Source: Lishizhenia tianjinensis (lineage in GTDB: Bacteria > Bacteroidota > Bacteroidia > Flavobacteriales_D > Crocinitomicaceae). From it: 64,000 bases of DNA. Shown here piece by piece: positions 61,416 to 64,000 of this stretch. The stretch is taken from positions 62,001-126,000 of the forward strand of contig NZ_FPAS01000004.1 of the NCBI RefSeq assembly GCF_900116425.1. Reading direction: 5' to 3'. The first letter of the stretch is position 1, and every line of letters starts with the position of its first letter. The notes beneath the pieces were generated by a model that did no database searches, was not told where the DNA came from, and saw only the letters and a list, made by a program, of their open reading frames with translations. The translations under genes were made by a program, and so were the position numbers.

Positions 61416-62525
61416 ATGACTTTTACTCGATTATACCTTCTACTTATTCTGGGTGTATTTCTAACATCCTGTAGAAAAAACACTTCTTTTATTTCAGAAG
61501 AAGGTTTTGACAGCTCAACCCTCAACGATGTACAACACGTCTATTTTCACACGCAAGATAGCGTGTATTACAATCACGTACCACAGCTTTCTTGTTTACT
61601 TTCTGATGAAGAAAACCTATACATTGGATTCACCGATAATGGAACCTTTGATGATCCTTACTTTGGATTTTCAGTAATGTCTAAGTCGGAAGAGTTGAGC
61701 TACCCAGAACTACCTTGGGGACTTCATACCTTTAGACGTTATAGAATCAACGGAATAAAGGAAGTTGGGGATGACATTTATGTTTATGGTGACATAAAAA
61801 CAAATGATGGAGCCAAAAAAAACAATGCCTTCAAATACAACAAAACACTTCAAAAATTTGAGAACATTCTTTGCGATGTTGACTTTGGAAACAATACGGA
61901 CAAGCACATCCGAGACGTAGAAGTCTATCAAGGCAACGTATTGGGGATTTTTGAGGGTAATGGATATTTTTGTTTGAACAACATTTTACCAAACGCGGTT
62001 AATTTATACAGTTTTGGGGATAGTTACAGAAACTATACTATTATAAACGATACGGTATACAAAATATCTGATATTTATAACAGTATGATTGCAAACCCTA
62101 CAGCAACCACAAATAGCGATCAGGCCATTTTTACGAATGTTTACGACATCTATGAAATGATAGATTTTAAAGGAGAAACATGGGCTTTAGGTAATTTTTA
62201 CGGACTCCCTTCCGTTCTTGGAAAAGCAAATTGGAGCAACGAATCTTTTGAGCGTCGCCCTTTTGAAAACGATAGTTTAGTCCGTAAAATCACGAATATC
62301 ATTACCACTAAAATCATCAATGATGAACTTTATTTAAGTGGTGCATTTGAACACAAATTAACAGGAAATAGCTATAAAACGGAAACCTGTCTTATCAAAT
62401 TCGATGGTGAAAAATTCAGTCTTGTTTTTAGTGGAAAGCAAATACAAGATTTGGAAATATTCAATGGATACTACTACTATTTTGAAAAGTGGGATAACAA
62501 CCTTAAAAAAGTTAAATATCAATAA
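61416..62525 (+). CDS. Lipoprotein of the paired surface module, pair 3 (second Cys missing)
   Basis: The 369-residue protein has the start GVFLTSCRKN (Cys19), the repeats DVEVYQGNVLGIFEGNG, DFKGETWALGNFYG and IINDELYLSGAFE, and the end IQDLEIFNGYYYYF. In the position of the CxxC pair only the first Cys (Cys186) remains (FCLNN), so a disulfide at that place cannot be a shared need of the family. Confidence 0.65.
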   Translation: MTFTRLYLLLILGVFLTSCRKNTSFISEEGFDSSTLNDVQHVYFHTQDSVYYNHVPQLSCLLSDEENLYIGFTDNGTFDDPYFGFSVMSKSEELSYPELPWGLHTFRRYRINGIKEVGDDIYVYGDIKTNDGAKKNNAFKYNKTLQKFENILCDVDFGNNTDKHIRDVEVYQGNVLGIFEGNGYFCLNNILPNAVNLYSFGDSYRNYTIINDTVYKISDIYNSMIANPTATTNSDQAIFTNVYDIYEMIDFKGETWALGNFYGLPSVLGKANWSNESFERRPFENDSLVRKITNIITTKIINDELYLSGAFEHKLTGNSYKTETCLIKFDGEKFSLVFSGKQIQDLEIFNGYYYYFEKWDNNLKKVKYQ

Positions 62526-62722
62526 AACATTTAAGCTTTTCCCTATCCTGTTGTTCTCGGGCCAAGCCCCCAGTCATACTGCTTTATTTTGCAACTTGGA
62601 ATACAGAAGAATCACTTCAATTTAATGAAGAAAAAGTAGTACTCTTCTCCCCTTCAAACGAAGATATAGATTGTTAATTTTAAGAATAAAAAAATAATTC
62701 AAGTTCAATCAAATTCTCCCAC
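62526..62722. other. Intergenic region before the thi promoter
   Basis: Nothing specific is seen in this 197-bp part except AT-rich sequence; the following 220 bp hold the thi promoter and TPP riboswitch. Confidence 0.5.
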
Positions 62723-62751
62723 TTGCTATCTTCTAAAAAAACCTATCTTTG
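62723..62751 (+). promoter_or_regulatory. Promoter of the thi operon (TTG-N18-TATCTTTG)
   Basis: TTG at 62723-62725, an 18-nt spacer and TATCTTTG at 62744-62751 match the consensus. Transcription would start near 62757, directly before the TPP aptamer. Confidence 0.8.
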
Positions 62752-62756
62752 TAGCT

Positions 62757-62845
62757 CAGCTTTAGGGGTATCCTTTATAAATAAGGATTGAGACAAACCC
62801 TCAGAACTTGATGCGGTTGATACCGACGAAAGGAAAAGCAAGGAC
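62757..62845 (+). promoter_or_regulatory. TPP riboswitch (THI element)
   Basis: The conserved TPP-aptamer parts are in order: TTTAGGGGTATCC, a P3-type arm with GGATTGAGAC, then ACCCTCAGAACTTGATGCGGTT and GATACCGACGAAAGGAAAAGCA. The usual CUGAGA block reads TTGAGA. It lies about 100 bp before thiS. Thiamine pyrophosphate binding would lower expression of thiS and thiC, probably by masking translation start, since no strong terminator hairpin is seen. Confidence 0.93.
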
Positions 62846-62945
62846 TCCTCCTCTTTGAGCATCCCCCTCTTTTTCTGTACAAGCTGATTTTAATTTGTTT
62901 TGCTTAACTTGAGCAAGCTTAATTTTTAAGACAGAAGTTTACACA

Positions 62946-63146
62946 ATGAAAGTAAAATTCAACAATACAGAAGTAGAAACATCAGCCCAAACGGTTTTGG
63001 CCTTTTTAGCTGAACAGGGTATGGAAAATAAAACGGGTATCGCCGTGGCCTTGAACAGCTCCATTGTTTCTAAATCGAATTGGTCTACCCAAAACATTCA
63101 AGAACAAGATAGTATTATGGTTATCACCGCGACGGCCGGAGGATAA
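62946..63146 (+). CDS. thiS: Sulfur carrier protein ThiS
   Basis: The 66-residue protein is a ubiquitin-fold sulfur carrier; it ends ITATAGG, with the C-terminal Gly-Gly that becomes a thiocarboxylate for thiazole synthesis. The start MKVKFNNTEVE and the length are normal. It is the first gene behind the TPP riboswitch. Confidence 0.95.
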   Translation: MKVKFNNTEVETSAQTVLAFLAEQGMENKTGIAVALNSSIVSKSNWSTQNIQEQDSIMVITATAGG

Positions 63147-63158
63147 GCATAGATTTAA

Positions 63159-64000
<842 letters not shown>

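Noticed and set aside
62526-62625. Open frame at 62404-62625 following the pair 3 lipoprotein
   Set aside because: It begins inside the lipoprotein gene in another frame and has no signal or domain.

Overview
The window looks like a chromosomal segment of a Bacteroidota bacterium of the flavobacterial kind, possibly Cryomorphaceae/Crocinitomicaceae-like (lineage inferred, not tested). The reasons are low GC; a type IX secretion/gliding factor (SprE/PorW) and two RemB-like proteins; an atp operon lacking beta and epsilon; duplicated COX subunit III genes with large insertions; DUF2480, DUF2723 and DUF2891 proteins; many outer-membrane barrels and lipoproteins; and promoters of the Bacteroidota form TTTG-N18-TAnnTTTG. 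Shine-Dalgarno sequences are scarce. No prophage, IS element, CRISPR array or rRNA operon was found.

Layout. 1-1761: edge of a VWA-domain gene and a DUF2891 lipoprotein. 2038-11336 (minus): sprE/porW, bactofilin, two small membrane proteins, then atpB-E-F-H-A-G, with an S23/IVP-type four-helix-bundle gene between atpA and atpG. 11452-14291: YceI lipoprotein, then response regulator, receiver and Hpt genes and a SRAP-domain gene. 14354-18710 (minus): iscA/sufA-like gene, a second IVP gene, sufB, sufC, sufD; divergent from it are a SufT/DUF59 gene and DUF2480. 19951-24957: a polysaccharide deacetylase, a 1360-residue DUF2723 protein and tRNA-Gln(UUG). 25052-26152: an unknown secreted protein bracketed by two copies of a 25-bp palindrome. 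26376-31762 (minus): cytochrome oxidase assembly operon (ctaB, two coxIII, coxIV, two SCO-like, DUF420). 31879-37965: two RemB-like proteins, cysQ, deoC, a TonB-like protein, VanZ, gcvH. 38223-46086: prfB, a coiled-coil membrane protein, rluE-like, an NAD(P)-binding protein, a FGE/SUMF-domain protein, ahcY, a tandem lipoprotein pair and a VOC protein. 46239-48055: carotenoid genes (cruF-like, crtZ, lycopene cyclase). 48305-62525: outer-membrane barrels and partner lipoproteins, interrupted by rnd, thiD, small membrane proteins and an M48 protease. 62723-64000: promoter, TPP riboswitch, thiS and the start of thiC.

Two observations stand out. First, both IVP genes sit inside essential operons and each is bracketed by short arrays of 7-nt units. 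The unit differs between the loci but is matched, in inverted orientation, on the two sides of each gene. A similar heptad array lies without a gene between sufC and sufB, and an inverted octad array lies without a gene at 42706-42849. This suggests a mobile or formerly mobile cassette with a repeat-generating mechanism. Second, three related pairs of a small outer-membrane barrel and a repeat-containing lipoprotein (53414-57320 and 60619-62525), plus one solo barrel, look like an expanding surface module of unknown function.
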